Shown: piece after piece, positions 8,157 through 19,400 of the stretch
Layout: each line of letters opens with the position of its first letter
How positions within the stretch are numbered: position 1 is the first letter of the stretch
Assembly: GCA_036496585.1 (NCBI GenBank)
Contig: DASXLB010000028.1
Coordinates: forward strand, 1 to 64,000
DNA from: Vicinamibacterales bacterium
GTDB lineage: Bacteria > Acidobacteriota > Vicinamibacteria > Vicinamibacterales > 2-12-FULL-66-21
Direction of reading: 5' to 3'
DNA: 64,000 bases
Notes under the pieces: model-generated
What the model was told of the DNA's origin: nothing
Databases searched by the model: none
Seen by the model: the letters and a program-made list of their open reading frames with translations, nothing else
Position numbers and translations under genes: made by a program

Positions 8157-10433
8157 ATGCGCGCGATGCGCGCACTAATTGCCATGGTTGCTTTCCTGGT
8201 CGTCGGCGTCCCACTTATCGCCCAGGGGCCAGGGACACCACCAGACAGCCAGGCTTTTCTCGATCAGAACGGGCGTGTCGCGCCTGTGAACGTCGACGCC
8301 GCAAAGATCCGCGCCCTCCTCGGCAAGATGACGCTGAAGGAGAAGGTCGGGCAGATGACGCAGCTCGAGATCGGCATGATCACGGACGGCGACGGCGAGG
8401 CCATCCGCATCAACCCCGACAAGCTGCACAAGGCGATCGCCGAGTATGGCGTCGGCTCGATCCTCAACGTCAAGGACCAGGCGCTGCCGCTGCCGAAGTG
8501 GCGCGAGATCGTCACGGCCATCCAGGATGAAGCGCGGAAGACGCGTCTCCGGATTCCCGTCGTCTACGGCATCGACACGATCCATGGTGCCAACTACGTG
8601 CGGGGCGGCGAGCTCTTTCCGCAGCCGCTCGGCATGGCGTCAACCTGGAATCCAGAGCTGATGATGCAGGGGAGCCACATGGCGGCCATCGAGACACGGG
8701 CCGCCGGCCTGCCGTGGAATTTCTCACCGGTGCTCGACGTCGGCCGCCAGCCGCTGTGGCCGCGGCTGTGGGAGACCTTTGGCGAGGACGTCCATCTGGT
8801 GACGGTGATGGGGGTGGCCGCGGTGCGCGGCTATCAGGGCGCGGATCCGGCAGCGGCTGACCGCGTCGGCGCCACGCTGAAGCACTACGTCGGCTACAGC
8901 GCGCCGGTGACGGGCCACGATCGGACGCCGGCCCTTATTCCTGACGTCCTGCTGCGCGAGACCTACCTGCCGCCGTTCGCGGCCGCGGTGCGCGCCGGCG
9001 CCCTGTCGGTCATGGTCAATTCAGGCGAAGTGAACGGTATCCCCGGACACGTCAACGGCCACCTCCTCAAGACCGTTCTTCGCGGCGAGATGGGCTTCGA
9101 CGGAGTGGTGGTGTCGGATTGGGCCGATATCAAAAAGCTGGTCGATACCCATCACACGTCCGCCAACGAGCGGGACGCGACCCGCGATGCCGTCCTGGCC
9201 GGCATCGACATGAGCATGGTCCCGAGCGACTACGGCTTTCCCGACCTGCTGCTGGCGCTCGCGGAATCCGGCGCCGTGCCGCGGGCCCGCATCGACGAAG
9301 CGGTCACCCGCATCCTCACGATGAAGGCGCGGCTCGGGCTGTTCGACGACCCGCTGCGCGGGACGACGGCGGCCGTCGAAGCAGGATCGCCCGAAGCGCG
9401 CCGCCTCGCGCTGGCGGCCGCGCGCGAGTCGATCGTGTTGTTGAAGAACGCGGCCGGCGTGTTGCCGCTGGCCTCGTCGGCGCGCGTCCTTCTCACCGGG
9501 CCGACCGCCGATTCGCTGCTCGCGCTCAACAACGGATGGTCGCTGGTCTGGCAGGGCAACCGCAAGGACCTGTACCCGAGCGATCGTCCGACGGTCCGTG
9601 GCGCGCTCGACAAGGCGTTGGGCGGCCGCGTCACCTACGTGCCGGGCGCGGACTACGACACCGAGATCGACGTCGCGGCCGCGCGCGCCGCCGCCGCGCA
9701 GGCCGACGTCGTCGTTCTCTGTCTCGGCGAGCTCGCCTACGCCGAGACGCCCGGCAACATCGACGATCTCGAGCTGCCGGCGGCGCAGATCCGGCTGGCC
9801 CGCGAGGTGGCTGCGGCCGGCAAACCGGTGATCCTGCTCCTGCTCGAAGGGCGGCCCCGCCTGATTCGCAAGGTGGCCGACGCCGCGCAGGCGATCGTGC
9901 TCGGTTTGAATCCCGGCATCGAGGGAGGTCAGGCGATCGCCGACGTCCTCGTCGGCACGGTCAACCCGAGCGGAAAGCTGCCGATCACGTATCCGCGCGA
10001 CCCGAATGCGCTCGTCCCCTACGACCACAAGGCGTTCGACGAACAGGACAAGTCGTTTCATCCGCAGTTCGAATTCGGCCACGGGCTGAGCTACACGACG
10101 TTCGCGTACTCCGGGCTGAGCGTCTCGCCAACCGGCGGCGCGCTCGCCGTCGCGACCGACGTTTCGGTGACCGTGGCGAATACCGGCGCTATTGCGGGCG
10201 CGGAAGTCGTCCAGCTCTACGTCTCGCAGAAGTCCGCGAGCGTGACTCCGCCGGTCAAGCGCCTCAAGCGGTTCGTCAAGGTCCCGCTCGCGGCAGGTGA
10301 GCGCCGCGCCCTCACGTTCCACCTGACGCGCGACGACTTCAGCTTCATCGGCCGAGACGGCACGCGCATCGCCGAACCGGGCAGCTTCACCGTCATGGTG
10401 GGCCCGCTGCGTCAGGACATCGCACGCAAGTAG
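8157..10433 (+). CDS. Secreted glycoside hydrolase family 3 (beta-glucosidase/xylosidase type)
   Basis: Exported enzyme predicted to release terminal beta-linked sugars from oligosaccharides. A signal peptide (MRAMRALIAMVAFLVVGVPLIAQ) spans residues 1-23. The GH3 N-domain includes KHYVGYS and VVVSDWADI, in which Asp321 is the expected nucleophile. The C-terminal domain holds CLGELAYAETPGN, and a fibronectin-III-like domain starts after FEFGHGLSYTTF. Several in-frame starts exist (8094, 8154, 8157, 8166); 8157 gives the cleanest signal peptide. It lies downstream of the sugar ABC operon, fitting sugar scavenging. Glucosidase versus xylosidase specificity cannot be decided from sequence alone. 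Confidence 0.88.
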   Translation: MRAMRALIAMVAFLVVGVPLIAQGPGTPPDSQAFLDQNGRVAPVNVDAAKIRALLGKMTLKEKVGQMTQLEIGMITDGDGEAIRINPDKLHKAIAEYGVGSILNVKDQALPLPKWREIVTAIQDEARKTRLRIPVVYGIDTIHGANYVRGGELFPQPLGMASTWNPELMMQGSHMAAIETRAAGLPWNFSPVLDVGRQPLWPRLWETFGEDVHLVTVMGVAAVRGYQGADPAAADRVGATLKHYVGYSAPVTGHDRTPALIPDVLLRETYLPPFAAAVRAGALSVMVNSGEVNGIPGHVNGHLLKTVLRGEMGFDGVVVSDWADIKKLVDTHHTSANERDATRDAVLAGIDMSMVPSDYGFPDLLLALAESGAVPRARIDEAVTRILTMKARLGLFDDPLRGTTAAVEAGSPEARRLALAAARESIVLLKNAAGVLPLASSARVLLTGPTADSLLALNNGWSLVWQGNRKDLYPSDRPTVRGALDKALGGRVTYVPGADYDTEIDVAAARAAAAQADVVVLCLGELAYAETPGNIDDLELPAAQIRLAREVAAAGKPVILLLLEGRPRLIRKVADAAQAIVLGLNPGIEGGQAIADVLVGTVNPSGKLPITYPRDPNALVPYDHKAFDEQDKSFHPQFEFGHGLSYTTFAYSGLSVSPTGGALAVATDVSVTVANTGAIAGAEVVQLYVSQKSASVTPPVKRLKRFVKVPLAAGERRALTFHLTRDDFSFIGRDGTRIAEPGSFTVMVGPLRQDIARK

Positions 10434-10457
10434 CGCCGACAGCGGAGGACAGAAAGA

Positions 10458-11444
10458 TCAGGGCGATCCGTGCTTTGCTTTCGCGATGCGCCGCAGGTTG
10501 GCTTCATACGACAGGGCTTCGGTGAGCGGCGGATATACGGGGCGACCGTAAATCGGGTACGCTTCGGTCCTGAGGTGCGAGAGCATGTGATGGCCGGCGC
10601 GGCTCTCGCGCTCGTGGCGCAGGGCCCCGACGTCGATGGGGCCGACGACGATGCGTTCGCCTGGTCCGGGCGAGGCCTCGACGACGAGGCGGCCATCGAA
10701 GTCGACGATCTGGCTGCCGCCCGGCCACGAGTAGGGCGGGTAGTGACGCAGCGACGCCCCTTGGTTCGCGGCAACCACGTAGGCGACGTTCTCGAGGGCG
10801 CGGCAGCGATTGACGACGGTCCACCAGTTCATGGGCTCGGTCGCGCCCCACGGGTCCATGTAGGCCGAGACCCGTACGAGGATCTCGGCGCCGTTCATCG
10901 CCAGCTGGCGGATCGCTTCCGGAAAGAGCCAGTCGTAGCAGATGGCGCAGCCGATGCGGCCGATCGGCGTGTCGGCGACCGGGAACAGCGGCTCGTCGTA
11001 TCCCTCGAGGTCGTGCGGGCTGCTGTGCACCTCGTAGGGGATCCAGGGATTGACCTTACGGTACTTGTAGAGCAGGCCCTCTGGGCCGATCAGGCAGGTC
11101 GTGTTGAAGACGGCATCCGGCCACCGCGGGTCGGTCTCGATCATCGACCCGCTCTGCACGTAGACGCCGTGCTCGCGCGCTTTCGCGGCGAGCCGGTCGG
11201 TGTGTTCGTTGGGAATCGGGACGGCAAGCTTGTCGCGCAGCTCGGCGACGGTGGCAAAGACCGGCGCGGCGTGCGCGAACTCGGGAAACACGATCAGGCG
11301 GACGGGCAGGAACGGCGCGCTGCCCGCGACCGCGGCGTCGATCATCGCCAGCATCCGATCCGTGTTCGCGCGCATCGCCGCGCGATCGAGCGGGTTGGCG
11401 AAGTCGGTCTGGCAGGCGGCGGCGGCGTAGCGAAGCTGAGACAC
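10458..11444 (-). CDS. Nitrilase-superfamily carbon-nitrogen hydrolase
   Basis: Cytoplasmic hydrolase of a C-N bond (amide, carbamoyl or nitrile) in the nitrilase superfamily. The Glu-Lys-Cys triad is visible as FPEFAH (Glu55), YKYRKVN (Lys130) and [11 protein letters not shown] (Cys169). The GTG at 11444 was chosen because it gives the family-typical N-terminus ([15 protein letters not shown]) and leaves 31 bp to the divergent xylA; longer starts would run into xylA. It converges on the GH3 gene with a 24-bp gap. Substrate is unknown; it is not close to the classical aliphatic amidase pattern. Confidence 0.85.
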   Translation of the reverse strand: MSQLRYAAAACQTDFANPLDRAAMRANTDRMLAMIDAAVAGSAPFLPVRLIVFPEFAHAAPVFATVAELRDKLAVPIPNEHTDRLAAKAREHGVYVQSGSMIETDPRWPDAVFNTTCLIGPEGLLYKYRKVNPWIPYEVHSSPHDLEGYDEPLFPVADTPIGRIGCAICYDWLFPEAIRQLAMNGAEILVRVSAYMDPWGATEPMNWWTVVNRCRALENVAYVVAANQGASLRHYPPYSWPGGSQIVDFDGRLVVEASPGPGERIVVGPIDVGALRHERESRAGHHMLSHLRTEAYPIYGRPVYPPLTEALSYEANLRRIAKAKHGSP

Positions 11445-11475
11445 GCGCCATAGTACAACGCGAGAGGGACTCGGA

Positions 11476-12621
11476 ATGTCCGACAACACGTTCACCTTTG
11501 GCCTCTGGACGGTTGGCAACCAGGGGCGCGATCCGTTCGGCGAACCGGTGCGCCAGCCGATCGCTCCGGATCGGATCGTTCATCTGCTGGCCGAAGTCGG
11601 CGCGATGGGCGTCAACTTCCACGACAACGATCTGATACCGATCACCGCGACGCCGGCCGAGCAGGACCGGATCGTCAAGGACTTCAAGAAGGCGCTCGCC
11701 GACACCGGACTGAAGGTGCCGATGGCGACCACGAATCTTTTCACCGACCCGGCGTTCAAGGACGGCGCCTTCACGTCGAACGACGCCAAGGTCCGCGCCT
11801 ACGCCCTGCAGAAGACGATGAGATCGATGGACGTCGGCTACGATCTGGGCGCGCGCATTTACGTGATGTGGGGCGGTCGCGAGGGCGTCGAGTCCGACGC
11901 GACCAAGAGCCCGCTCGACGCCATCAAGCGGATGCGCGACGCCGTCAACTTCCTCTGCGAGTACGCGCGCGACCAGCACTACGACTACCGCTTCGCGCTC
12001 GAAGCCAAGCCGAACGAGCCGCGCGGCGACATCTACCTGCCGACGACCGGCGCGATGCTCGGTTTCATCGCCACGCTCGAACATCCCGGGATGGTCGGCG
12101 TCAACCCCGAGGTGGCGCACGAGCACATGGCCGGCCTCAACTTCCTGCACGCGATCGCGCAGGCATGGGACGCCGGCAAGCTGTTCCACATCGACCTCAA
12201 CGACCAGGCGTTCGGCCGCTACGACCAGGATTTCCGCTTCGGCGCCAACAGCCTCAAGCAGAACTTCTTCGTCGTCAAGTTCCTCGAGGACGTCGGCTAT
12301 CAGGGCAGCCGCCACTTCGACGCGCACGCCTACCGCACGGAAGATCTCGAAGGGGTCAAGGCGTTCGCGCGCGGCTGCATCCGCACCTACGAGTTGATGA
12401 AGGAGCGCGCCAGGAAGTGGAACGCCGATCCGGAGATCGCGGCGATCCTGGCCGATCTTGCGACGACGGACGAGCCGGACTGGGCGGCAGACAAGTACAC
12501 CGCCGAAAAGGGGAAAGCCCTGAAGGCGAAATCGTACGACCGTGTCGCGCTCGGCGGGCGCGGCCTCGGGTACGAGCGGCTCGACCAGCTGACGGTCGAG
12601 ATCCTGATGGGCGCGAGATAG
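11476..12621 (+). CDS. xylA: Xylose isomerase
   Basis: Interconverts D-xylose and D-xylulose (and glucose and fructose) using two divalent metals. The catalytic FHDND, the metal-binding [10 protein letters not shown] and the HIDLNDQ patch are all present. At 381 residues it belongs to the short class I (actinobacterial-like) enzymes. A recognisable AGAGGGA purine stretch precedes the ATG. No xylulokinase lies beside it. Together with the ABC importer and GH3 enzyme it supports a xylose or xylo-oligosaccharide utilisation neighbourhood, which is an inference from context. Confidence 0.95.
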   Translation: MSDNTFTFGLWTVGNQGRDPFGEPVRQPIAPDRIVHLLAEVGAMGVNFHDNDLIPITATPAEQDRIVKDFKKALADTGLKVPMATTNLFTDPAFKDGAFTSNDAKVRAYALQKTMRSMDVGYDLGARIYVMWGGREGVESDATKSPLDAIKRMRDAVNFLCEYARDQHYDYRFALEAKPNEPRGDIYLPTTGAMLGFIATLEHPGMVGVNPEVAHEHMAGLNFLHAIAQAWDAGKLFHIDLNDQAFGRYDQDFRFGANSLKQNFFVVKFLEDVGYQGSRHFDAHAYRTEDLEGVKAFARGCIRTYELMKERARKWNADPEIAAILADLATTDEPDWAADKYTAEKGKALKAKSYDRVALGGRGLGYERLDQLTVEILMGAR

Positions 12622-12802
12622 GCGGCGGCGCGGATCAGGATCACGGTTGCGCGTGCGCTGCACGAGCGTGTGCCGTCGAGGGGATTCCCGCCGCACTCGA
12701 ATGATCGTCGCGCATGGCTGTCATTCGCGCGACGACTTGCCGGCGTCCCGACGTTTTTGATGTCGATGACGAGTGGGGTACTGCCAGAATGCGGCGATTG
12801 CC

Positions 12803-14296
12803 ATGCGGTTCTCCGACTACGACGCCGGTGATTTCTACGACGAGATGTTCGACGGCCGCGGGCCGCGCCGCTTCGCGCGGGCGTTGGCCGGCTTCGTCAA
12901 CGGCCTGCCCGACGGCGAGCTGAAGCGGCGGCAGCGCTCTGCCGAGCGGGCGCTGCTCAACATGGGGATCACCTTCAACGTCTACGGCGACGGCGCCGGC
13001 GCCGAACGCATCTTTCCCTTCGACCTGATCCCGCGCATCGTGCCGGCCCGGGAATGGCAGGTGATCGAGCGCGGCCTGAAGCAGCGCATCCACGCGCTCA
13101 ATCTGTTTATCGACGATGTCTATCACGGCCGGAAGATTGTCAAGGACGGCGTCGTCCCTGAGGAAATCCTGCGGACCGCGTCGGCGTACCGGAGCGCCTG
13201 CGAAGGGCTCGATCCGCCGCTCGGCATCTGGTGCCACATCACCGGCACCGATCTCGTGCGCGATCGCGACGGACAGATCTACGTGCTCGAGGACAACCTG
13301 CGGACGCCCTCGGGCGTGTCCTACGTGCTTCAGAACCGGACGCTGATCAAGCGGACCTTCCCGCAGCTCTTCGAGTCGTTCCGCATCCGGCCGGTCGACG
13401 ACTACGCCAGCCGCCTGCGCGACCTGCTCGAGTCGCTGGCGCCGCCAGACGTCGAGACGCCGCGCGTCGTGGTCCTGACGCCGGGGCCGTACAACTCCGC
13501 GTATTTCGAGCATTCGTTCCTCGCGCAGCAGATGGGGGTCGAGCTCGTCGAGGGGCGCGACCTGGTCGCCTCGGACGGCTCCGTCTGGATGCGGACGACC
13601 AAGGGCTTCGAGCGGGTCGACGTCATCTATCGCCGCATCGACGACGACTTCATCGATCCGTCGGTGTTCCGAGCCGATTCGCTGCTCGGCGTGCCGGGGC
13701 TGTTCGACGTCTACCGACTCGGCCGAGTCGCGCTCGCCAACGCGCCAGGCACCGGCATCGCCGACGACAAGGTGATCTATACCTACGTGCCGGCGATCGT
13801 GAAGTACTACCTGGACGAGGACCTGATCCTGCCCAACGTGCCGACGTTCCGCTGTTGCGATGCCGGGCATCGCCAGCACGTGCTCCAGAACCTGCACGCG
13901 CTCGTCGTCAAGGCGGCGGATCAGTCGGGCGGCTACGGCATGCTGGTCGGGCCGCACGCGACCGCCGCCGAGCGCGAGGAGTTCGCGCGCCGGATCGAGG
14001 CCTCGCCGCGAAGCTACATCGCGCAGCCGACGCTGTCGCTGTCGCGAGTGCCGACCATCGCCGACGGCGCCCTGCGCGGGCGGCACGTCGACCTGCGCCC
14101 CTACATCCTGTCCGGGGAGAGCGTGTTCGTGCTGCCCGGCGGCCTGACGCGGGTCGCGCTGCGCGACGGGTCGCTGGTCGTCAACTCCTCGCAGGGCGGC
14201 GGCAGCAAGGACACCTGGGTCCTGGCCGACGACCGCGACGCCGAGATCGACGGCGTCGATCCGCCGGCAGGGATGGGGGGGCAGACGCAATGCTGA
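12803..14296 (+). CDS. Circularly permuted ATP-grasp type 2 protein
   Basis: Predicted carboxylate-amine ligase of the circularly permuted ATP-grasp family, proposed from genome context (Iyer and colleagues) to make small peptides or modify proteins. Visible marks are TPGPYNSAYFEHSF, the lysine stretch VVKAADQSGGYGM (about residues 370-380), SYIAQPTLSLSRVPT and the C-terminal SSQGGGSKDTWVL. At 497 residues it is of normal length. ATG 12803 starts MRFSDYDAGDFYDEMF, as in relatives. Its stop overlaps the alpha-E start by seven bases (ATGCTGA), so the two are probably co-translated. The true substrate is unknown for the whole family. Confidence 0.9.
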   Translation: MRFSDYDAGDFYDEMFDGRGPRRFARALAGFVNGLPDGELKRRQRSAERALLNMGITFNVYGDGAGAERIFPFDLIPRIVPAREWQVIERGLKQRIHALNLFIDDVYHGRKIVKDGVVPEEILRTASAYRSACEGLDPPLGIWCHITGTDLVRDRDGQIYVLEDNLRTPSGVSYVLQNRTLIKRTFPQLFESFRIRPVDDYASRLRDLLESLAPPDVETPRVVVLTPGPYNSAYFEHSFLAQQMGVELVEGRDLVASDGSVWMRTTKGFERVDVIYRRIDDDFIDPSVFRADSLLGVPGLFDVYRLGRVALANAPGTGIADDKVIYTYVPAIVKYYLDEDLILPNVPTFRCCDAGHRQHVLQNLHALVVKAADQSGGYGMLVGPHATAAEREEFARRIEASPRSYIAQPTLSLSRVPTIADGALRGRHVDLRPYILSGESVFVLPGGLTRVALRDGSLVVNSSQGGGSKDTWVLADDRDAEIDGVDPPAGMGGQTQC

Positions 14297-15306
14297 GCCG
14301 CGTCGCCGACTCGATCTACTGGATGAGCCGCTACATCGAGCGCGCCGAGAACGTGGCGCGATTCGTCGACGTCACGCTCAACCTGATCCTCGACATGCCG
14401 GTCGGCTCGCTGCAGCAGTGGCAGCCGCTCGTCGACACGACCGGCGACACCGGCGAGTTCGGGCGCCGCTACGGGGGCGCCTCGCAGACCTCGGTCGTCC
14501 AGTTCCTTACCTTCGATCAGGAGAACCCCAACTCGATCCTGTCGTGCCTGCGCGCGGCGCGCGACAACGCCCGCTCGGTGCGCGAGATTATCTCGTCGGA
14601 GATGTGGGAGCAGATCAACGAGTTCTACCTGATGGTCAACGCCGCGGCATCCGACCCGCGCGGCCTTGGCGCGACGCCCAGCCTGTTCAGCTCGGTGAAG
14701 ATGTCGAGCCATCTCTTCACCGGCGTCATGGAAGCGACCATGACCCACAACGAGGGCTGGCACTTTGCGCGGCTCGGGCGCCACCTGGAGCGCGCCGACA
14801 AGACGTCGCGCATCCTCGACGTCAAGTACTTCCTGCTGCTGCCGGCGGTGGCGGACATCGGCACGACCTACGACGACATCCAGTGGGCGGCGGTGCTGCG
14901 TTCGGCCAGCGCCTTCGAGATGTACCGCAAGCGGCACGGGCGGATGTCGCCGGAGCGGATCGTCGAGTTCCTGCTGCTCGACCGCGAATTCCCGCGGGCG
15001 ATCCACTGGTGCATGCTCCAGGCGCGCTCGTCGGTGCACACGATCTCGGGGACGCCGGCCGGCATGTTCCGCACCGGCTTCGAGCACCTGCTCGGCGAGG
15101 TGTGCTCGGAGCTCGCCTACGGGCAGTCGGACGAGATCGTCGCGAAGGGTGTGCACGAGTATCTCGACCATCTCCAGGCGCGCATGAACCTGATCGGCGC
15201 CGGCATCCACGACACCTTCTTCGCGCGGCAGCTGGCCCCGCCGCCCGTGCAACCCACGACCCCGCGCCGCAAGGGCCAGCGCCGCGCCGCCGAGCGTCGC
15301 GCATGA
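14290..15306 (+). CDS. Alpha-E domain protein (DUF403)
   Basis: All-helical protein that regularly accompanies circularly permuted ATP-grasp proteins and is thought to assist them. It begins MLSRVADSIYWMSRYIERAENVARF, the family hallmark, and contains WHFARLGRHLERADKTSRILD in the middle. At 338 residues it is of usual length. The start overlaps the ATP-grasp stop. The short gap to the convergent peptidase gene (14 bp) means this two-gene module ends here. Biochemical role unproven. Confidence 0.9.
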   Translation: MLSRVADSIYWMSRYIERAENVARFVDVTLNLILDMPVGSLQQWQPLVDTTGDTGEFGRRYGGASQTSVVQFLTFDQENPNSILSCLRAARDNARSVREIISSEMWEQINEFYLMVNAAASDPRGLGATPSLFSSVKMSSHLFTGVMEATMTHNEGWHFARLGRHLERADKTSRILDVKYFLLLPAVADIGTTYDDIQWAAVLRSASAFEMYRKRHGRMSPERIVEFLLLDREFPRAIHWCMLQARSSVHTISGTPAGMFRTGFEHLLGEVCSELAYGQSDEIVAKGVHEYLDHLQARMNLIGAGIHDTFFARQLAPPPVQPTTPRRKGQRRAAERRA

Positions 15307-15320
15307 GGCGGCCGGCGCGC

Positions 15321-16403
15321 CTACGGCGTCGGCCGCGCGCCGCGCTGAACGACGTCATGGACGTAGCGCAGCTTGTCGATGACGGCCGGCGACAGCACGA
15401 ACGGATAGGCATCGGGCTGGCCGAGACCGCGACTGAGGTTGTTGAGCAGATACGCCACCGGCAGCCAGCTGTCGATGACGCGCTCGAAGGGTCCGCCGCC
15501 GTCGCCCGGCACCGGCGGCGACGCCGGCAGCGTCGGTTCATCGCGGCGATGCGGACGAAGACGCAGACCGCAGTGTGCCGCCATCTCCAGCGTATCGAGG
15601 ATGTGCAGGTAGTGCGCCCACGTCTCGGCCCAGTCTTCCCAGGGGTGGGCCGTGGAATAGGCGCTGACGAACCGATCCCGCCAGTTGGCCGGCGCCCCGT
15701 CGCGGTAGTGCGCCGAGAGCGCCGCGCCGTAGTCCTGCCGTTCGTCGCCGAACACGTCGCGAAAGCCGGCGACGGCGCCGTCCTGCTTGATCAGGCGATC
15801 CCAGTAGTAGTGGCCGCTCTCGTGCCGCATGTGGCCGAGCAGCGTCCGGTACGGCTCGCCCAGTCCTGTCCGCCGCTTCTCGCGCTCCGCGTCGTCGGCC
15901 TCGGCGACGTTGAGCGTGATGACGCCGTCGGCGTGGCCGGTCAGCACCCGGCCCCTTTCGCCGGGAGGGTCGGCGAGGAACTCGAACGCGAGACCGCGCA
16001 GCGGATCCTCGTCGCGCGTCGCGATCGGCAGCTGCGCAGCGGTCAGCGAGTAGACGAGACGGCGCTTGGCGGTCTCGAGACGATACCAGGCGAGCTTGTG
16101 GCCGGGCACGTCGAGATCGGGAATGACCCGCGTCAGCCGGCACGACTGGCAGAGATCGGCGTCGCCGTCGACGACGGTCCAGTTGCAGACTTCCTCGACA
16201 CGGTAGTTGCGGCAGAGGCGATAGGTGCGGCCGCCGGCCGCCGGCAGCGGCGAGCGCCACAGGTCGGGTGCGGCGGGATCGGGATCGAGCGATCCCATGA
16301 CCCGCAGATCCGGCAGGAAGGCGACGCGGCGGCGACACCCGAGGCAGACGGTGTTCTCGAAGAACAGCAGGTTGTCGCAGTGATCGCAATGAAAGACTTT
16401 CAT
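15321..16403 (-). CDS. Putative zinc-binding metallopeptidase with N-terminal zinc ribbons
   Basis: A 360-residue protein with an HExxH metalloprotease motif (HESGHYYW, residues 194-201). It is preceded by cysteine pairs that look like zinc ribbons (CDHC at 6-9, C20/C23, then C64, C73 and CQSC at 85-88). This matches the putative zinc-binding metallopeptidase family (Peptidase_Mx). There is no signal peptide, so it is likely cytoplasmic. It is the only minus-strand gene in the ATP-grasp/transglutaminase locus. Its start lies 17 bp from the divergent transglutaminase start and its end 14 bp from the alpha-E gene. It may process peptides or proteins made by the neighbours; this is inference. 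Confidence 0.82.
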   Translation of the reverse strand: MKVFHCDHCDNLLFFENTVCLGCRRRVAFLPDLRVMGSLDPDPAAPDLWRSPLPAAGGRTYRLCRNYRVEEVCNWTVVDGDADLCQSCRLTRVIPDLDVPGHKLAWYRLETAKRRLVYSLTAAQLPIATRDEDPLRGLAFEFLADPPGERGRVLTGHADGVITLNVAEADDAEREKRRTGLGEPYRTLLGHMRHESGHYYWDRLIKQDGAVAGFRDVFGDERQDYGAALSAHYRDGAPANWRDRFVSAYSTAHPWEDWAETWAHYLHILDTLEMAAHCGLRLRPHRRDEPTLPASPPVPGDGGGPFERVIDSWLPVAYLLNNLSRGLGQPDAYPFVLSPAVIDKLRYVHDVVQRGARPTP

Positions 16404-16420
16404 CGGGTGGGTCCGTTCAG

Positions 16421-19400
16421 GTGAGCATTCACGTCGCGCTGAATCACGTTACGCACTATCGCTACGACCGGCCGGTGTCGCTGTCGCCGCACCAGATACG
16501 GCTGCGGCCGGCGCCCCACTGCCGTGCGCGTATTCTCTCGTACTCGCAGCGACTCGTCCCGGCGCTGCACTTCATGAACTGGCAGCAGGATCCGTACAGC
16601 AACTACGTCGCGCGCGTGACCTTCCCGGAGCGCACGCGCGAGCTGCGCGTCGAGATCGATCTCGTCACCGAGCACGCCGTCTTCAATCCGTTCGACTTCT
16701 TCCTCGAGCCGGCCGTCGAGCAGGCGCCGTTCGACTACGAACCGGCGCTGCTCCGCGATTTGCAGCCGTTCCTGCGCGTCGAGCCGATGAGCAGTCGTTT
16801 CGAGAGCTATCTCGCGTCGATCGATCGGACGCGTCAGCGGACGATCGACCGGCTGGTCGGCTTGAACCGGCGCCTCAGCCAGGACATCGGCTACGTGATC
16901 CGTCTGGAGCCCGGCGTCCAGAGCTGCGACGATACGCTGGCGCGTCGTACCGGCTCGTGCCGCGATTCGGCGTGGCTGCTCGTGCAGCTCCTGCGCCGGC
17001 TCGGCCTCGCCGCGCGGTTCGTGTCGGGCTACCTGATTCAACTGGCGCCCGATGTGCCATCGCTCGACGGTCCGAAGGGGGCGTCTCACGACTTCGCCGA
17101 CCTGCATGCCTGGTGCGAGGTCTACCTGCCGGGTGCCGGCTGGGTCGGGCTCGATCCGACGTCTGGGCTGCTGGCCGGCGAAGGCCACCTGCCGCTCGCC
17201 TGCACGCCCGAGCCGACCGATGCCGCGCCGATCACCGGCGCCGTCGACGATTGCAAGGTCGAGTTCACCCACGCGATGACGGTGACCCGGATTCACGAGT
17301 CGCCGCGCGTCACCCACCCGTACCGAGACGACGAGTGGACGGCGATTCAGGCGGTGGCGCTCGCCGTCGACGCCGACCTGCGCCGCCAGGACGTCCGGCT
17401 GACGATGGGCGGCGAGCCGACGTTCGTGGCGATCGACGATCGCGACGGCGAGGAATGGAACACGGCGGCGCTCGGGCCGGCCAAGCGCGCCCGCGCATTC
17501 GATCTGTTGTGGCGGCTGAAGGACGCGTTCGCGCCGCAGGGGCTGCTGCACGTCGGCCAGGGTAAGTGGTACCCCGGCGAGCAGTTGCCGCGCTGGGCGC
17601 TTGGCTGCTACTGGCGTGTCGACGGCCAGCCGGTCTGGCGCAATCCAGCGCTGTTCGCCGACGAGTCCCATCCCGACGGCGTGGGCGCCGATGATGCCGA
17701 GCGATTCCTGCGCGCGCTCGCCCGGCGCCTCGGGCTCAGCGATCACTTCGTGCGTGCCGGCTACGAAGACGTCTGGTACTACCTGTGGCGCGAGGGGAGG
17801 CTGCCTGTCAACGTCGATCCGCTCGACGCCAGGGTCGACGACGAGCTCGAGCGCGCGCGGCTGCGCCGCGTCTTCGATCGCGGACTCGCGGCGCCGGTCG
17901 GCTACGCCCTGCCGCTCACGACCGGGCCGGCGCCGGCGGCTGGCTGGCGCACCGGTCCGTGGTTCCTGCGCGATGAAAAGATGTATCTGCTGCCGGGCGA
18001 TTCGCCGATGGGCTATCGCCTGCCACTCGACTCGCTGCCGTGGGCGGCGCCGGAAGACGTCACGCCGGACATCGAACGCGATCCGATGGCGCCGCATCCG
18101 CCGCTCCCTGACGCGGGTGTCGCGGTACCGGATCCGCCTCCGTCGCCGGGCGATGGCGGCCCTCCGCGCCAGCCGACGCGCGGCGAGTCCGCGCGCGACA
18201 GCATCAGGACCGCCGTCTGCGCCGAGTCGCGCAACGGCACGCTGCACGTCTTCATGCCGCCGATGCCGATCCTCGAGGCCTATCTCGATCTCGTCAGCTG
18301 TGTCGAGGAGACGGCGGCGGCGCTCGGCGTCCGCGTGGTCGTCGAAGGCTACCGTCCGCCCGACGACGATCGCCTGCGGGTGTTCCAGGTGGCACCGGAC
18401 CCTGGCGTGATCGAGGTCAACGTCCAGCCGAGCGACAACTGGCCGGACCTCGTGACGATCACCGAGCGCCTCTATGGCGAGGCCGTCGGCGCGCGTCTGG
18501 CGAGCGAGAAGTTCATGCTCGACGGCCGCCACACCGGCACCGGCGGCGGCAATCACTTCGTGCTCGGCGGCGCGACGGCGAACGACAGTCCGTTCCTGCG
18601 CCGGCCCGACCTGCTGCGCAGCCTGGCGAGCTACTGGCACAACCATCCGTCGCTGTCGTTCCTGTTCTCCGGCCTGTTCGTCGGCCCGACCAGCCAGGCG
18701 CCGCGCGTCGACGAGGCGCGGCACGACAGCGTCTACGAGCTGGAGCTGGCGTTCGGCCGGCTGCCGGTACCGGGACAGCCGGCGCCGCCGTGGACGATCG
18801 ACCGGGCGCTCCGCCACCTGCTCGTCGACGTCACCGGCAACACGCATCGCGCCGAATTCTGCATCGACAAGCTGTATCCGCCGGAGGCGTCGGCCGGCCG
18901 GCGCGGCCTGCTCGAGCTGCGCGCCTTCGAGATGCCGCCGCATCCGCGCATGAGTCTGGCCCAGCAACTGCTGCTGCGGGCGCTGGTCGCGCGCTTCTGG
19001 CGCCAGCCGTATGAAGCGCGCCTGACGCGCTGGGGCACCGACCTCCACGATCGCTTCATGCTGCCGTACTTCGTGTGGCAGGATTTCGAGGAGGTGGTCG
19101 ACGAGCTGCGGCGCAGCGGCCATGCGATCGATGCGCGCTGGTTCCTGCCGCATCACGAGTTCCGGTTCCCGCACGCCGGCGATATCGCGGTCCGTGGCTT
19201 GACGCTGCAACTTCGACAGGCGCTCGAGCCGTGGCCGGCGCTCGGCGAAGAGGGGGCAGCCGGCGCCACGGTGCGATTCGTGGACTCGTCGCTCGAGCGC
19301 ATGCAGGTGCATCTCACGGGCTTGACCGACGGACGCTTCGTCCTGACCTGCAACAGGCGGGCAGTGCCGCTGCAGCCGACCGGGCGCAACGGCGAGTTCG

